Origin: Strix aluco
Lineage: Eukaryota > Chordata > Aves > Strigiformes > Strigidae
Assembly (NCBI RefSeq): GCF_031877795.1
Contig: NC_133938.1
Location: 17,840,920 to 17,904,919 of the forward strand
Direction: 5' to 3'
Length of the DNA: 64,000 bases
Shown here: positions 36,713 to 49,100 of the stretch, in pieces
Layout of the letters: every line of letters starts with the position of its first letter
Position numbering within the stretch: position 1 is the first letter of the stretch
Translations under genes and position numbers: made by a program
The notes under the pieces: generated by a model
Database searches by the model: none
Seen by the model: the letters and a program-made list of their open reading frames with translations, nothing else
What the model was told of the DNA's origin: nothing

Positions 36713-38551
36713 CTGACAGACCCTGATTTTTTTGGCACCTTGTTTTTGGCACCTAATCCTCTTTCATTTTTCTCTCTCTCTCTAGTTTTTCATTGCTTCT
36801 TTTCAGCTGACAGCTCATTGCTTATTCATTTATTCATGGGTCTTATTTTTTTGGTTTTGAGGAATCTTTATTCAATGGTAAATTCAGAGGAATTATAGTT
36901 TGTTATTCTGCACAGCCACTTCTCTGTATTAAAGCCATCAAATGATACAGAGAACTTCTGTACAGGCATGAATTTTCACCCTTATTGTGTCACAGTTTTC
37001 ACTCTTACCTTACTTTCTCCCACATAAACAAAGTTCTAGCTTCTTTTTCACTGTAGAAATAGATATAATGCTATCTTAGGTAACTGCTAATGGTTAACCA
37101 CCCACATTTGAGGGAAGCGTAACAGACTTCCTATTGGCTCCTATGACATAGTCACCATCAGCCAGAGTTTGCAGATGATCTGGCTGAAATGTTAGAGTAG
37201 TACGTGCTTTTTACTTTGAGGCCCATGGAGCCCCTGGGTCCACAGTAGGTAATTAAGAGAATATTGTCAAGAAATAAGTCCGTGCATTGAAAACATTTGT
37301 TAACTGCTACAGTAGAGTTATCCTCAGCTGGCAGAGTGGCCTTGGGACTACAGTTTCTCTAGGCAAAAACAGCAGAGCAGACAAATTTCAAAACACAAAA
37401 CTTATTTCACAGCAAGACTCACTTCAGATCAAATAGCCTTAGCAAAGTATCAATTTCCTTTGTACACCTTGGCTTCCATATATAAAAACAAGAGGTAAGA
37501 ATCAAACAAGACAAGTATCTAGCATTGCACTTAAATTGATGGGATTACTGATCTTTGTTTACATTTGCTGTTCTGTAGTAAATCACTAGGGACATAGCAA
37601 AACAGTGCTTCTCAGTAATATTATACTAAACAAAGGTGCTAGAATCAGGTCTGAAGCACACACAAACTTTTTTCCTTTCCTCAAACATATGTATTTCCTT
37701 CTTCCCAACCCATGAAGAAAGAAAAAACAAAAAAAGAGATATTTGCTACCAACGCATTTTGCTTACTGGAGATTTTTGAAAGCATAATCAGAATTACTTT
37801 GGCAACATGCAGTCCTATCAAAATATAAACAACTAAGAGAATTACTGTGGTATCATGTATTTTAATGAAAAGCTAGTTCCAAAAAAAAATTTAACTAAAT
37901 TATGAGATAAGCCAACAAAAAGTGAGGAAACCAACTGATTTCATAATACACATCCAGCTTTAAAGAGAAAGATAAAATACTGCCTTTGCAAGTACATAAC
38001 TGTATAACTTACAGGAAAATTAAGATTTTACAGTTCAGCTACTAGTATTTTCCAGAACATGAAGCATGAAAGCCTGAGTATTCCCCTTTTTTCAAGTTTT
38101 TACCCTGTTCATATTTGTTACCACCTTCCCATCATTTATGTTTCACTGATTTCAAAACACAGAAAATGGTCCATCAAAATAAAACATTTTCTAGATGTTA
38201 CAAGCTGTATTACAATCCTTCTAAATTTTCACCATGGAAACTAGTCATTTTCAAGTAGTACAACTTTATGCTTACTTTCTGGAGTTCTAAACATTTTGTT
38301 CTAAACATTTAGTGATTCGGTATGGTCTGGTAGTAGCATACCCTAGAGTAGTCATTCTTATGTGAAGAAAGCAGAGTTAGAGATGGTAACTAATATTACC
38401 ATGAATTCAGGGGTCCAAGCAAAACTAAGGTACAGTCTCTTACTTAAGAAGTCAAATCTGCATTAAACTGCCCCTTTGAATACTACTAATATTAGTATAA
38501 AAGTTTTCAACTCAAGCATTATAAGCATTTTTTTTTCTAATCTTTCAACAG
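36713..38551. other. Non-coding stretch, nothing recognised
   Basis: AT-rich DNA with a short CT repeat near 36,770-36,784 and a small tandem duplication of TTCTAAACATTT at 38,285-38,310. No gene was seen. Confidence 0.6.
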
Positions 38552-38676
38552 ATGAAAAACAAAGAGCATTTTAAGGAGTGAAACTTGCATCAGGTCTTAC
38601 ATCCAGGAAAAAAACTTGCTGGATTACTATCAGCCTCATAGAGTAACATTAACAGCTTGCCTTGAAACTTGAAAAG
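38552..38676 (+). ncRNA. Candidate non-coding exon 1 of a two-exon RNA
   Basis: The acceptor is textbook: a CTAAT branch-point-like word and a run of T and C ending in TTTCAACAG. The donor matches the full consensus (AAAAG, then GTAAGT). All three frames contain stops, so it cannot be a coding internal exon. With the unit at 38,957 it would define a 280-base intron. It would be an internal exon of a long non-coding RNA or of an untranslated region, transcribed to the right. Its own upstream exon was not found. Confidence 0.3.
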
Positions 38677-38956
38677 GTAAGTGGTCCATTAGTTTTTAGA
38701 TCTTTCTTCTACTCTAGCTTTGAATTTCTCCTTTTTGCCTACCAAAATAAGCACACTGATTTCTCGTTGCAAGAATGTTATTCTCCATGTGTTTCTTATG
38801 TCTGTAAAGAATCAGTTTCAAAACCAGTTAGGGCGTTCAAACTGAAAAGAGGCTGTGCATATAATGAGTTAATCATTTCCCTGACATATTATAGGGGTTT
38901 ACATTGAAATAATAAATAAAATTAATCTATTTAGTACTCTTTAAAATGCCTTTCAG

Positions 38957-39400
38957 TTCTGCGGAGTGACTGGCTGCTGTTCAGTGCAATCTCCCTGCGG
39001 CTCTGGAGCCCCCTGCCGTGATGTGAATATGTACCTGCCGATGCCAAGGCGACAGGGGCGGCTGCCTTTGCCTGGGCCCTTCATCGGGAAGAGCTGGCTA
39101 AACAAACCCACAGTTGCGAATGGTGCTCAGCGCTCAGATGGACATACCATCTTGTGCCCTGAATATTCCCTCTTCATTTTTCCCCAATGCTAGAATCTTC
39201 TCTCAGTCTCTCTCCCAAACTAAATGATGTTCCTAAAAAAAGTTTTATATGCCTTTGGTTAGAAAGTAGTAAAACAGAGAGTCAGAAAAGAGTCTTTTAT
39301 ACAAAACAAAAGAAAACAAAAAGGATCCAAAATATTCAAGTATGTAATCATCATAGTAATCAAATGAATATCCAAAATAAAAGTCGATAATGGGTGCATT
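38957..39400 (+). ncRNA. Candidate terminal exon, CpG-enriched
   Basis: A good acceptor (AATGCCTTTCAG) starts a unit that is clearly richer in G, C and CpG than its surroundings up to about 39,150. The frame entered directly at the acceptor is open for 77 codons to a TAG at 39,188-39,190. Within it an ATG at 39,029 gives a 53-residue product, basic and Pro-rich, with no known domain. AATAAA lies at 39,376-39,381 and is followed by a GT-rich stretch, as expected for a polyadenylation site. It could be the last exon of a long non-coding RNA with the unit at 38,552-38,676. The CpG enrichment suggests constraint or germline hypomethylation. Confidence 0.3.
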
Positions 39401-39624
39401 GTGAGAAACTGCCCCATTAACTGGTGAGCAGCCACAACACAAACAGAAAAAACAAATACAAGGAATCATCCAAACACAGAATCTGAGAACTATTCAGTGA
39501 AAGCATTCTACCACCTCTAATATGATGAAACATCCAGCTTGCAAATACAGAGTCCAAACAGTGCAGGGAAAAAAGTTAGTTACATTTTTAACTCAAGTTA
39601 AAATGAACCATTGGATGGCACTGA

Positions 39625-39737
39625 ACTGTGAAACAGGAGAATCTGGATTCTGTTTGCCGTGCTGTGTCTGACTTGTTATGAAATCTGAAGGGGTCGCTAC
39701 ATGACTCTCTGCCTCAGTATCCTTCATTCCTATTCTC
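39625..39737 (+). mobile_element. MIR-like ancient SINE
   Basis: The words AGGAGAATCTGGATTCTG, then CTGACTTGTTATGAAATC, then CTCTCTGCCTCAGTATCC follow the order of the MIR core (GGGTTC, GACTTGCTGTGTGACC, CTCTGTGCCTCAGTTTCC). This is about as clear as the copy at 34,995-35,135. It is an old non-autonomous insertion without function I can infer. Confidence 0.45.
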
Positions 39738-40314
39738 AACTCCGGTCAGATACAGAAGGTATGGATCAGTTCTCACAGTGGGTATATCTATGCCAAAATC
39801 AGAAGAGTGACAGAGGAATGTGAGTGAAAACATTCCCAGGCTAGCTTTACTCTCACTGGCCCACTCAACTATCCTAGTGAGATTTTAGTTGCCTCAATAA
39901 GCACTCAGGATGTTTGGCAGATTTCTGCATCCTGTCCATGTTTCCTGTCAAAGTACCTTGATGAAGCTTCTTTCAGCTGTGCCTGCCAGTCCTTCCCTCT
40001 CTCCACTTAATTACAGTGTGCAATAGTCACTTCCTATAGGTGGCACCTGGATCTCAACTGGATCTTTAGGTACCACTTTACAACACATAAAATTAGGTGC
40101 TGCTGAAATACAAGCAACTTTCTTGCAGTGATGGTTTGTTGATGAACTAGCCCTGCCTTTCTTCAAATTTGGTGTTTAGAAGCATCTCCTGCAATTCTGA
40201 GTAATTCATGCCCCACCTGCCTAAAGTGCAGATCCCTGCACTCAGTGTCCTGAGCCTCAAAGAGCCAGTCCGTGCCCTCTACAGCCAGCTCTGCCCTGCA
40301 GCACAGACACATAC

Positions 40315-40466
40315 CTGTAACATGCCAGGTGGCAGATGTACTGCCTCATTGACTCCTTGTGCAAGCACTCCAGCAGCCACTGCACAGGTGGTTGGTTAAT
40401 GCCAACAATATGATGCATATTTCCTGTGCTGAGGGGAACTGCATCTTTCAGGAATTGTATCAGGCT
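40315..40466 (-). other. Candidate coding exon, 152 bp (minus strand)
   Basis: This is the best-looking coding-exon candidate. On the minus strand an excellent acceptor (GTATTATTTTTTGCCAG) and an excellent donor (TTACAG, then GTATGT) bound 152 bases. One frame is open across all 50 codons, entering in phase 0 and leaving in phase 2. The predicted stretch starts like an amphipathic helix (SLIQFLKDAV), contains three Cys and ends near HLACY. No family is recognised. The entry phase fits the exit phase of 60,949-61,102 and the exit phase fits 36,262-36,338. The local base composition is less AT-rich than the surroundings. It may be a true exon of a gene with very long introns, or a pseudo-exon. 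Confidence 0.3.
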
Positions 40467-40849
40467 CTGGCAAAAAATAATACAGCTAGGGAGAACATAT
40501 TTCAATATGAGTGAGCTAATTATAATTTTGGCTCCTAAAGCTTTTTAACAGCCAAAATATAAAGTCCAGCTGGCATGTCCTTCCGCCTGCCTGAAGGAAA
40601 TAATCCCAATTTATAGCATAATCAAAAAACATGTTTCCATATTTTTGGGGTTTTATAAGTTACTGCCAATACATCATCCTATGGAAAAGCCTCAGATTGC
40701 TTTCCAAGTGATGGAGTGCCAGGAAGAAAAAGTTTCAATGTATACACATTTTACTGCCTCTACACTGGTTTAAAAAGCACACAGGATTGCCTGGCTGGAA
40801 GTGAGGGGGAAAGACAGATCAGTCAAGTAAGGACTTTGTGAATCACATA

Positions 40850-41050
40850 GCCCTGTGCAATTAAGGGGCCATTGTTAATTTTCAGATTGTCATAAATCCA
40901 TTGGAGAATTTGAGACAATTCAAAAACCAATTACAATAGAATGAAGAGGGGATTGGGCAATCAGCTGAAATGAAATCCAGCCCACAGAAACAAAATGTTG
41001 CAAGAAATCAACCCTGAAATATGCTGGGAGAATAAAAAGCATATGGAATT
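40850..41050. promoter_or_regulatory. Possible conserved non-coding element
   Basis: Contains a SOX-like CCATTGTTAAT, a homeodomain-like CCAATTAC, and several long A/T words mixed with GC-containing motifs, a texture often seen in conserved enhancers. There is no coding potential and no repeat. The call is from motif content only. Confidence 0.25.
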
Positions 41051-41249
41051 GAGCAACTGCGCACGTATAGTCTTTTAAAGATCAAGGTTATTTGGTATGA
41101 AGGCAGAGGGTGTTGCATACTCTGAACACTGTTTTGCTAAATACATTGGGTCTTACTTGTTTCAGTCAATTATATACTAAAAAATGTTGAAACTACCACA
41201 GATGTACAGGAAAGCAGCTGTATGGTTTTCACTCACTATACCTGTAGTA

Positions 41250-41265
41250 ATAAATAAATAAATAT
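41250..41265 (+). repeat. TAAA short tandem repeat
   Basis: About four units of AATA/TAAA. A short simple repeat. Confidence 0.9.
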
Positions 41266-41516
41266 GTTTCAGAAAAATACTATAGCACTACTTGCCCTGA
41301 AATAGTATTTTGAGCATGCACCTGCAAGGGCAGATAAATTTTTCTACATCTCATAACCAAAACACTGCACCACAAATAGCAGTTTGCAATGATCAAAACA
41401 GCATTCATATGTCTATTTTTAAGTGATGTTTCTTTAGAGATATAATTACGGTTTTGATTACTTGTGCACTGATGTAAACTAAATGAAACATTCTAGGTTT
41501 TATTGAAAAAATGTAA

Positions 41517-41560
41517 GGGACCAATCCTACAAACTTTATTAAAATGAGTAAGTCTTAAAT
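41517..41560 (+). mobile_element. Fragment of ancient amniote repeat
   Basis: GGGACCAATCCTACAAACTTT followed by ATGAGTAAGTC (landmarks) is close to the opening of the same old reptile/bird repeat noted at 22,641-22,815. Only the opening is readable. Confidence 0.3.
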
Positions 41561-43078
41561 AATCAACAACATAGACTTCAGCATGGTTCTTTATGTGTGT
41601 AAGAAGTTTATGTAGTACCCTACATGACTTAAAGCCTAGACATGTGATCTTGATTAGTAATCTGGCAAACCAAGGATAGGAAACCACATTTACTCTTCAG
41701 CTGACAGTCATCTTGTGGGATCCATAGTACTTGAAGTGTTGTAAAGCTTAATGTTGGTTCAAGTTCTGCAACTGGAAGTTGAATAGGGTATGCCTCCTGC
41801 CTTCTATGGTACATTATGACTTGAATGCAATTTTTTTTGCCAAACTCATCCACTCTATATTTGTATGCTTGGGTATTCAAATTCCTTCAGTTTAAGTCAA
41901 CGCTTGCCCAAGCCATCCTGTCTAACACCAGAATCTACATGGAGAGGGCTTTGCTAGCTAAGTGTCTGAAGAAACTGCTAGTTTCAGCATTTCTGCAGTT
42001 GCAGAAATTCTGTAATATTTTTTTCAGTAGTTCAAAAATGTGCAAACTTAAAGCATGCTTTGGATGGCAATGAAGACCAAATGGAAGCCTGCCTCTACAC
42101 ACTGCCTGCTACTTCAGCCTTTGACCTTTATAACACCAAACCCTTCAACTGTTCCCTGTGCCTCTCCTCAGCATGCATTACACAATTACACTATAAAGGG
42201 TGTAGTTTGAAGTACAAGTGGTTTTTGACCTCCTAGTTCAATCTATTGCTACATTATCATGACATATATAGATCTGTTATAACAGTGAAGCACCTATCAG
42301 TCTCCCAGTACTAATACCTAGTTATTTACTAGCAACTACAGCCAGAACCCTGATTTTCTCTCAGGATCCCTGAGGGTTTTCTCTCTTATCAGTTAAATAC
42401 AAAATTCCATACATCTTTAAACCTTTACTTTCCGGGTATCTTAACTACATGTCCTTTTGAGATAACATTTCCTTGGTAGGGATCAAGTTTGTGGCCAGCC
42501 AAAGCTGAAGAATAGCAAGCATTCAGGGACAGGAATCATATAGCAAATTTGCTGAAAAGATTATACAAGTGAGGGCTACTAGCACCATGTGGCAGTGAAA
42601 ATAGCTTCCTGCATCCAGAAAAAGAAAATACCAGGCCACTGAGTCACATGTTATGGGGTAGTGGAGAGGACGGGGGAAGACAGAATACTCAAAAGCCATC
42701 ACCGTGACATGGTAGGAAGGAATGGACTGGTTTCCATATGGACAACAGCACCAGCTGGAGCAACCACCCCTAGCACATCAGAGGTCTTAACTGAGGTGAG
42801 CTCCTGAGGGAGGATGCAGTTCTCAAGGTCTGGGGCTGCAGGGATTGCCAGGGTCCTCTCCCTGGAGCCGGGGCAGGTGGAGCTAAGTAGTGTGTCTGGC
42901 AGTGAAGACAGCCCACATCATCCTGGACTGTATTATCAGCATAATCAGCAGATTGAGGGAAGGGAATAGAGACTCATCACTTGTTACACCACATCTATAA
43001 TTCTGTATTTGGGTTTGGGATCTCTGCAACTAGAAGGACACCAGTAAACTGGTGAACCACCAACATGGTCAGGGTCAG

Positions 43079-43121
43079 AATATATATAGGTTTTATATAT
43101 ATACACACATATATATATAAA
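43079..43121. repeat. TA/CA microsatellite
   Basis: Alternating TA with a short CA block and a GGTTT interruption. Confidence 0.95.
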
Positions 43122-43266
43122 AGAATTTCATGGATGGTAACTAACTGCAATAGAAACGGCCACAAGCATTTCTTGACTCACAAGAGGCTATAGGCTAGAA
43201 AAAAAAAAAATCTAGGTGATATATTTGATGTATATTTTCCTATTTTTCTCTAGTTGAGGTTTTTTT

Positions 43267-43277
43267 GGGGGGGGGGG
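43267..43277 (+). repeat. Poly(G) run, 11 bases
   Basis: Six T then eleven G, followed by TGGTGG. Likely unstable in length. Confidence 0.95.
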
Positions 43278-46200
43278 TGGTGCTACTGTTAGAAATAGTA
43301 TACTGGGCTATACAGACCTTTAATGTGATTCAATATGAAGCTTTTATAAAGATTATTTTAAACTGTTTCACTAACATGCCAAGTTTACTATCTCAAATAA
43401 CCACATAGCATAACTGAAAAGAATCCCAATAATTTAGAGGGGTTTGGATTAGCTCCTGTTTTCCATAAGGAAAGTATGAGGTTCAGGAGACTGGAAGACA
43501 AGATGAGCCATAGGAGAATCAATCTGTCGACATGGTCCACAAAAGTCTGAGAACTACCAAATCACTAAGTACTCAAAATTGTGTGCAAAATATGAATAAA
43601 ATATTGATTTCATTAAAAATGTTAAGGACTACTTAATTCAACAACATTTTATATGTTTGCATATTTATTTCCAAATTTGCATATCTGTTTGCATATATCT
43701 TGTAAAGCTGAATGTTAATTATACTTTAAAATCATGTATAAATTGTAACCAAGAATGTTGTATGAATTTTGGAAATAAGAGACACACTCAAGTACCATTA
43801 ATTATAAACTGCCATTTAAAGCATACTGAAGCAGACCTCATATTGAAAAAATATTGAGCCCTTGACAAATAAAAAAGGCAGCAAGAGTTATTAACTGGTC
43901 TAGCTGATTAAATGGCATCTCCTAGTAGCATAGCACAGATTTCTTTTTTTTCTCTTTCTCCCTCCAGATCACGACTTACTTTTACTCAGAAGAGACACAT
44001 GATAATTTGCTGGTCAAGACAAATATTGCTATATACTGCAAATATGATACACTGGTTTATAATTTCTGTTTAGGGCAATTCTCTTCTTGAAGTTTTCTTC
44101 ATATATAAATGACAGTCAGTAAATATGTAACAACAGACAAATAAATCTACATGGGTTACTTTAATGGACTATTGTCAATTGAGGTGAGTTGAAGTGATTT
44201 TATCACATGCTAATTAGGTTTGTGAAATGATTCTGCGTAATTTAAAGAGCATTTACACAAGGTCAAATCTCAAGAAGCCTCCGAAAACCTAGACTCTCTA
44301 AATACACAAGACATGATGATCTGAGTATCACTTAAAGTGGCAATTAGAGACGGTCAGCTTTCTAATGTTTTAGATATAAATCCAAGGTCAGGTATCCCAG
44401 TAATCATTAAGAGCCAGGAGCTTCCTAAAAAACTGTTGCTTAAGAATACTGCAAAAGTATTATTTGCTCTTGTGGTTTTGAGATGTGTAGAAGATCCATT
44501 AATATTGAAAGAGCAAAATTCAAACTTAGAGCTCAGATAGAGAAGGTCTGGCAAGTTAGTGCAGATCAGTGTTGCCGTCCTTAACAGTTACCTATCTCCG
44601 CAAAAGGTTATCCCCTTAAGCAGGGACAGCAAAAAGGTAAAAATCCACACCTCTCTCTAGTCACTCCAAACCTGACATCTTAATTTACATGAACAATGAA
44701 GCTGAGTTTGCATTAATCCATCAGGTTGAAATGTATATAAGCAAAGATACAAACTCACATATCTTGTGCTAGCTTTGCCTCAGGGGTGGTAACCAGTGCA
44801 AGGAGCAGAATGACAGCCAAGAGCAGTGAAGTCTCAAACTTCTGCATGCTCTATGCAAATAGGACCACCTCCATCAGCTTTAGTGATGTTGCACATACAG
44901 ATTAAATTTGGCCTGCATAGGTCTGGCCTAACATTGGCATGTTATCAACCATTCACACTCCTTGGTCAAGCAAGGGAACTTTCTTCAAATCTATGGAAAC
45001 TTCTTTGTGTGATCTGTATTTCCCATTAGAACACTACAGCAAGAGGGAGAGCCAAGACATGCACCACAGAAATACAATTCTGTGGTTACCACTGTGTTAA
45101 AGTTTGATTACAGGAAAATAGCCAAAGAGCAGCCACCTTTTACACACAAAACTCCCATGTAATTCTGTGTTCTGTGACACCTATTCTCCCCACACATCCT
45201 TTCTTCTTCAGCCCACACTTGAGACTAAGCAAGTGGTTCCATTAGAGGACAGACATACTGTAGCACAGAGGACTATGGTTAACATTTAACCTTGCTTCTA
45301 CTGCCAGGCAACCACTGTTGACATATGCAGAGTTGAGTTCACTAAATTTTAATAGCCGTGGATTCATGGCATAATATGTCAGTGGTAAAAAGTCAGGATG
45401 AATTTTCTTGCTCTCTGAAGGAAAATAATATGAAATCCTATGAGTTTTGACTTTCAGTTTTTCAAGATGTTCTAATTTTTCTTTCCCTTTTCACTAAATA
45501 GTCTGGGGAAGGAAAGAAATGCCCTAATTCCCATGACCTTTCATAAAATCACATGCCAACACTTCTAACAGTAACTGATTCTTGGCCTTGGTTCTTTCGC
45601 CTGTATCAATCATGTAAGTATTTAAAAACAAAAACAAAAAAACCCACCCGAAAGCACAAATGAACAAAGAGTACTTTTATCAACATGGCTCTGAGTTGTT
45701 AGTGAATATTAATTAAACTGTTTAGATCCTTCCTGAGGTCAGGTATATTTTTATATATGCATGTGTGCACAGTAAAGCAAGATAGTAAAGTGTAGAGCTT
45801 AGAGAACTTATTTCTTAAAATTAGCAAGCAGCACAGCATTAAGCATGGCTGTATAGAGCAAAAAACTTCCACCATGGTTAAAAATGTAACGACTAAGTTA
45901 CCAGCCATGTGATGCTTTTCTTCCAATGCTCACGTCCTTCACCTACAACCATAGAACATTTATTTTGAAATAAGGGAAAGCTGTGCTTCTGCTTCTTGAA
46001 ACTAAGACATCCCTACAGATAGGATAGAAGAGAGGAACCTGGAAGGATGCTGTAACTTTCACAGCTGTAATTTTCCATTCTAATGAGGATCTATAATGAA
46101 TTACTACAGCACTGGACAGGCAACAAATAGTTCTTCCTCCTGATAGATTACACTCTACTAACAGCAACAGAATGTCATGGTTGAGGCACTAATGAGTATT

Positions 46201-47895
46201 AGATAACCCATCTGTTTGTAATAGGAGCATTCTGTAGTTCCTGTAATAGAAGGACATCATACTGATATTTTCTTACAGAAGGGTCTAGAACTAGATTTTT
46301 TGAAGAATCGGGATCCAAAGGCAGGTCTTTGTTGTAAAAGTGCCAATTGCAAGGACAAGCCAAAATCCTGACTCAATGCTATGCATTCCTCAAACTCTGG
46401 TATGACTTTAGATATCTCTGTATAGGATCCACTTCTTTCTCCGAGCTTTCACAATTATAGTTATCTATTTAGGAAAACATGGAAGTAATATGGCAGAATG
46501 ATCTAAAAAGATTGCAACATATGCTGAACTAACATAGCTCAAACTTTAATTTCTTCTGCTCTTTTATTATGGTTTGCTACTTTGACAGAAAACAGCAACT
46601 GTATCAAATTTGGGACTCAGTAACTAATGAGTAGGTGGTAGTGGTATTGGTTAATAATGGTTCAGAAATATTAATAAAGCAATTCACAGTTTGTGTCATC
46701 TTTGTTTAATTTTAGTGTAGGTAGGTAATTCTTTAAGGTCTGATAATAATCATTGTAGTTTGGCATAACCAAGACTTGCAAGACAAACAGAGGTAAGCTA
46801 ATGTCTAACTAAAATATTTTTCTTGATTTTTCAAGACTAATTATCCTCTAAAGTGTTTTAGCAGCAAATAAGCTTCTTAGCTGAATATATCACATCTGCA
46901 GCCAACACTTCTTCATTTATGCAAAAAGTACAAATACCAGTGTAGTCGGTGATTTTCGTATGCAGCATGCCTTAGGTGACTGCTTTACAGTATGAAGCAA
47001 AAAGTAGAAGACCTCATAAAGGTACTTACTCCTTACTATTTAGCAGTCTTAACTTTCAGTGTGATTCCCAATCAGTGAAAGAAATGGAGACAGAGGAGAA
47101 AGAAATGCAATTTTCTCCCTTTTCAAATTACAATAAAGAATAAATACAGAAAAAAAAATGCTGTGAGAAAGTGGAGGGAATTTTTTAGGATGATTGCCAT
47201 ACCTTGTCATTGTAGTCTTATCAATAGACCATATTCTGATGACATTTCGTGAAGAACTGTGCAAAAGTTTCAAATTTTACAGGACATTTTGGTCTCATTG
47301 ATATTTGTAAAAAAAGGTCTTTACTTATTGCAAATACACCTTTAAATCATTAAAATGTTAGGTAGCTGTGGTTGGAAATGAGCTACTATCTTGTTTTTTC
47401 AGGTACTCTACAATGTGTGTCTCCTAGCCTTGGATCCTCTAAAGGTACAAAAAAGGCCACGGGCCTTAAAAGATAGTCCATCAACTTCTGGTCCAGTCTG
47501 CCGGCTGTGGTTGTAGCCATGATAAAGTGATCTCAGGCAGAGTCTTCTCTGAACATAACAGTGATCCACAAAGGAAAACATAAGGGTTGTGCTGGTTTTC
47601 TGGTTTTATATATTTTACAGGATGCCAAAATTATGTTGTTTTACAAAATGCTTAAAAGTTTATGTTTTGCTTTTTGAAATACAAGGGAGACAAGGTTTTG
47701 CTCAGCGCTAACTGGAGGGGGTGGAAGTGCTGAACCTTTGTCATTTTTTTTTTCTCTCACAACTGTTGTTGCTCAGCATTTGAGGCATACTGAATATACT
47801 TGTTATGCTTCTTATGAACTTGAAGACAGCATTTTATATAGTGTATTATCAATTACTCCTGCTGGCGGGGTAAGGTCAAGGGACCTGCATGGGAG

Positions 47896-48511
47896 ATTCA
47901 TTTTTTAGGAAAAAAATGGCAAGATGGACGTCATCAGATTTCAATGGATGTGATTAATAAAATAACAGCTATGTACCAACTGACCAATAAAAGGGAAATG
48001 CAAGCTTTCTTAGGCATTGTGGGTTTATGAGGAATGTATATTCCAAATTACAGTCAGATTCTCTATCAAGCGACCTGGAAAAAGAATGATTTTATATGGG
48101 GTCCTGAGCAACAACAAGCCTTTGAATAAATTAAAGAGGAAATAGTTCATACAGTAGCTCTTGGGCCGGTTCGGACAGGACAAGATGTTAAAAATGCGCT
48201 CTACATCACAGCCAGGGAGAATGGCCCTACCTGGAGTCGGCAGAGAGCACCAGGGGAGACTCAGGGTTGACCCCCAGGGTTTTGGAGTCGGGGATATAGA
48301 GGATCTGAAGCCCGTTATACTCCAACAGAAAAAGAGATCTTGGCAGCATATGAAGGGGTTCGAGCTGCTTTGGAAGTGGTTGGCACAGCTCCTCCTGGCA
48401 CCCCGACTGCCGGTGCTGGGCTGGATGTTCAAAGGGAGGGTCCCCTCTACACACCATTCAACTGATGCCACATGGAGTAAATGGATTGCATTACTCACAC
48501 AATGGGCTTGA
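47896..48511 (+). pseudogene. ERVL pol remnant: reverse transcriptase thumb/connection
   Basis: Sequence of the C-terminal part of a retroviral reverse transcriptase. Short readable stretches include IHFLGKKWQDG at the start and FLGIVG near 48,007. The polymerase active site (YxDD region) lies upstream in complete elements and is missing here. The first part is in one frame and is broken by TGA at 48,028-48,030, TAA at 48,127-48,129 and TGA at 48,268-48,270. A frame change near 48,400 moves the readable protein to another frame, which ends with TGA at 48,509-48,511. It is a dead fossil and I infer no present function. Confidence 0.85.
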
Positions 48512-48544
48512 ACAGGGATCCCCAGCTGCCCAGGAATACTGGAA

Positions 48545-49100
48545 GTGATCAAAAATTGGCCTGAAGGCAAACATTGTGGAATGGTGCCAGAGGAAGAGGT
48601 TACACGTGCTGAAGAGTCCCCACCATATAATAAACTACCAGATAACGAGAAGCAATATGCCTTGTTTACCGAGGGGTCCTGTCGCATTGTAGAGAAACAT
48701 CAAAGGTGGAAGGTGACTGTGTGGAGCCTCACACAACAGGTTGCAGAAGCTGCTGAAGGAGAAGGTGAATCAAGTCATTTTGCAGAGGTGAAAGCCATCC
48801 AGCTGGCCTTAGATATCACTGAGTGAGAAAAGTGGCCAGTGCTCTACCTTTATAGTGACTCATGGATGGTGGCAAATGCGCTGTGCAGGTGGTTACAGCA
48901 GTGGAAATAGAGCATTTGGCAGTGTAGAGGCAAACCCATCTGAATTATGGCAAGATATTGCTGCCCGGGTAGAGAACCTGGTTGTGAATGGTCAAGTAGA
49001 TGTATGTCATGTAGATGCTCATGTACCCAAGAGCCGAGCCACTGAAGAACATCAAAACAATCAACAGGTGGATCAAGCTGCTAAGATTAAGGTGCCTCGA
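48545..49100 (+). pseudogene. ERVL pol remnant: RNase H domain
   Basis: Retroviral RNase H, which degrades the RNA strand of RNA-DNA hybrids in intact elements. The first catalytic position reads Glu in FTEGS (48,671-48,673) where the family has Asp. The second, Glu in AEVKA, is at 48,785-48,787, the third Asp in YSDS at 48,857-48,859, and the last Asp in HVDAHV at 49,014-49,016. TGA at 48,824-48,826 and TAG at 48,908-48,910 interrupt the first frame; the last part is readable in another frame. The domain is inactive. Confidence 0.85.

Larger units (their letters stand above)
41561..47895. other. Non-coding stretch left of the provirus
   Basis: AT-rich DNA with a TA/CA microsatellite (43,079-43,121) and a run of eleven G (43,267-43,277). 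An acceptor/donor pair at 46,716-46,792 (+) has all frames closed. From 47,588 a word like TGTGCTGGTTTTCTGG resembles the opening of bird ERVL LTRs, so a very decayed 5' LTR might begin there, but similarity fades after about 17 bases. No gene was found. Confidence 0.5.

Noticed and set aside
46716-46792. + strand acceptor/donor pair 77 bases apart
   Set aside because: All three frames are closed and the acceptor is only moderate. It is kept as a remark in the stretch entry.
48025-48687. 220-codon minus-strand open frame
   Set aside because: It is antisense to the reverse transcriptase/RNase H remnant of the provirus and shows no domain of its own.
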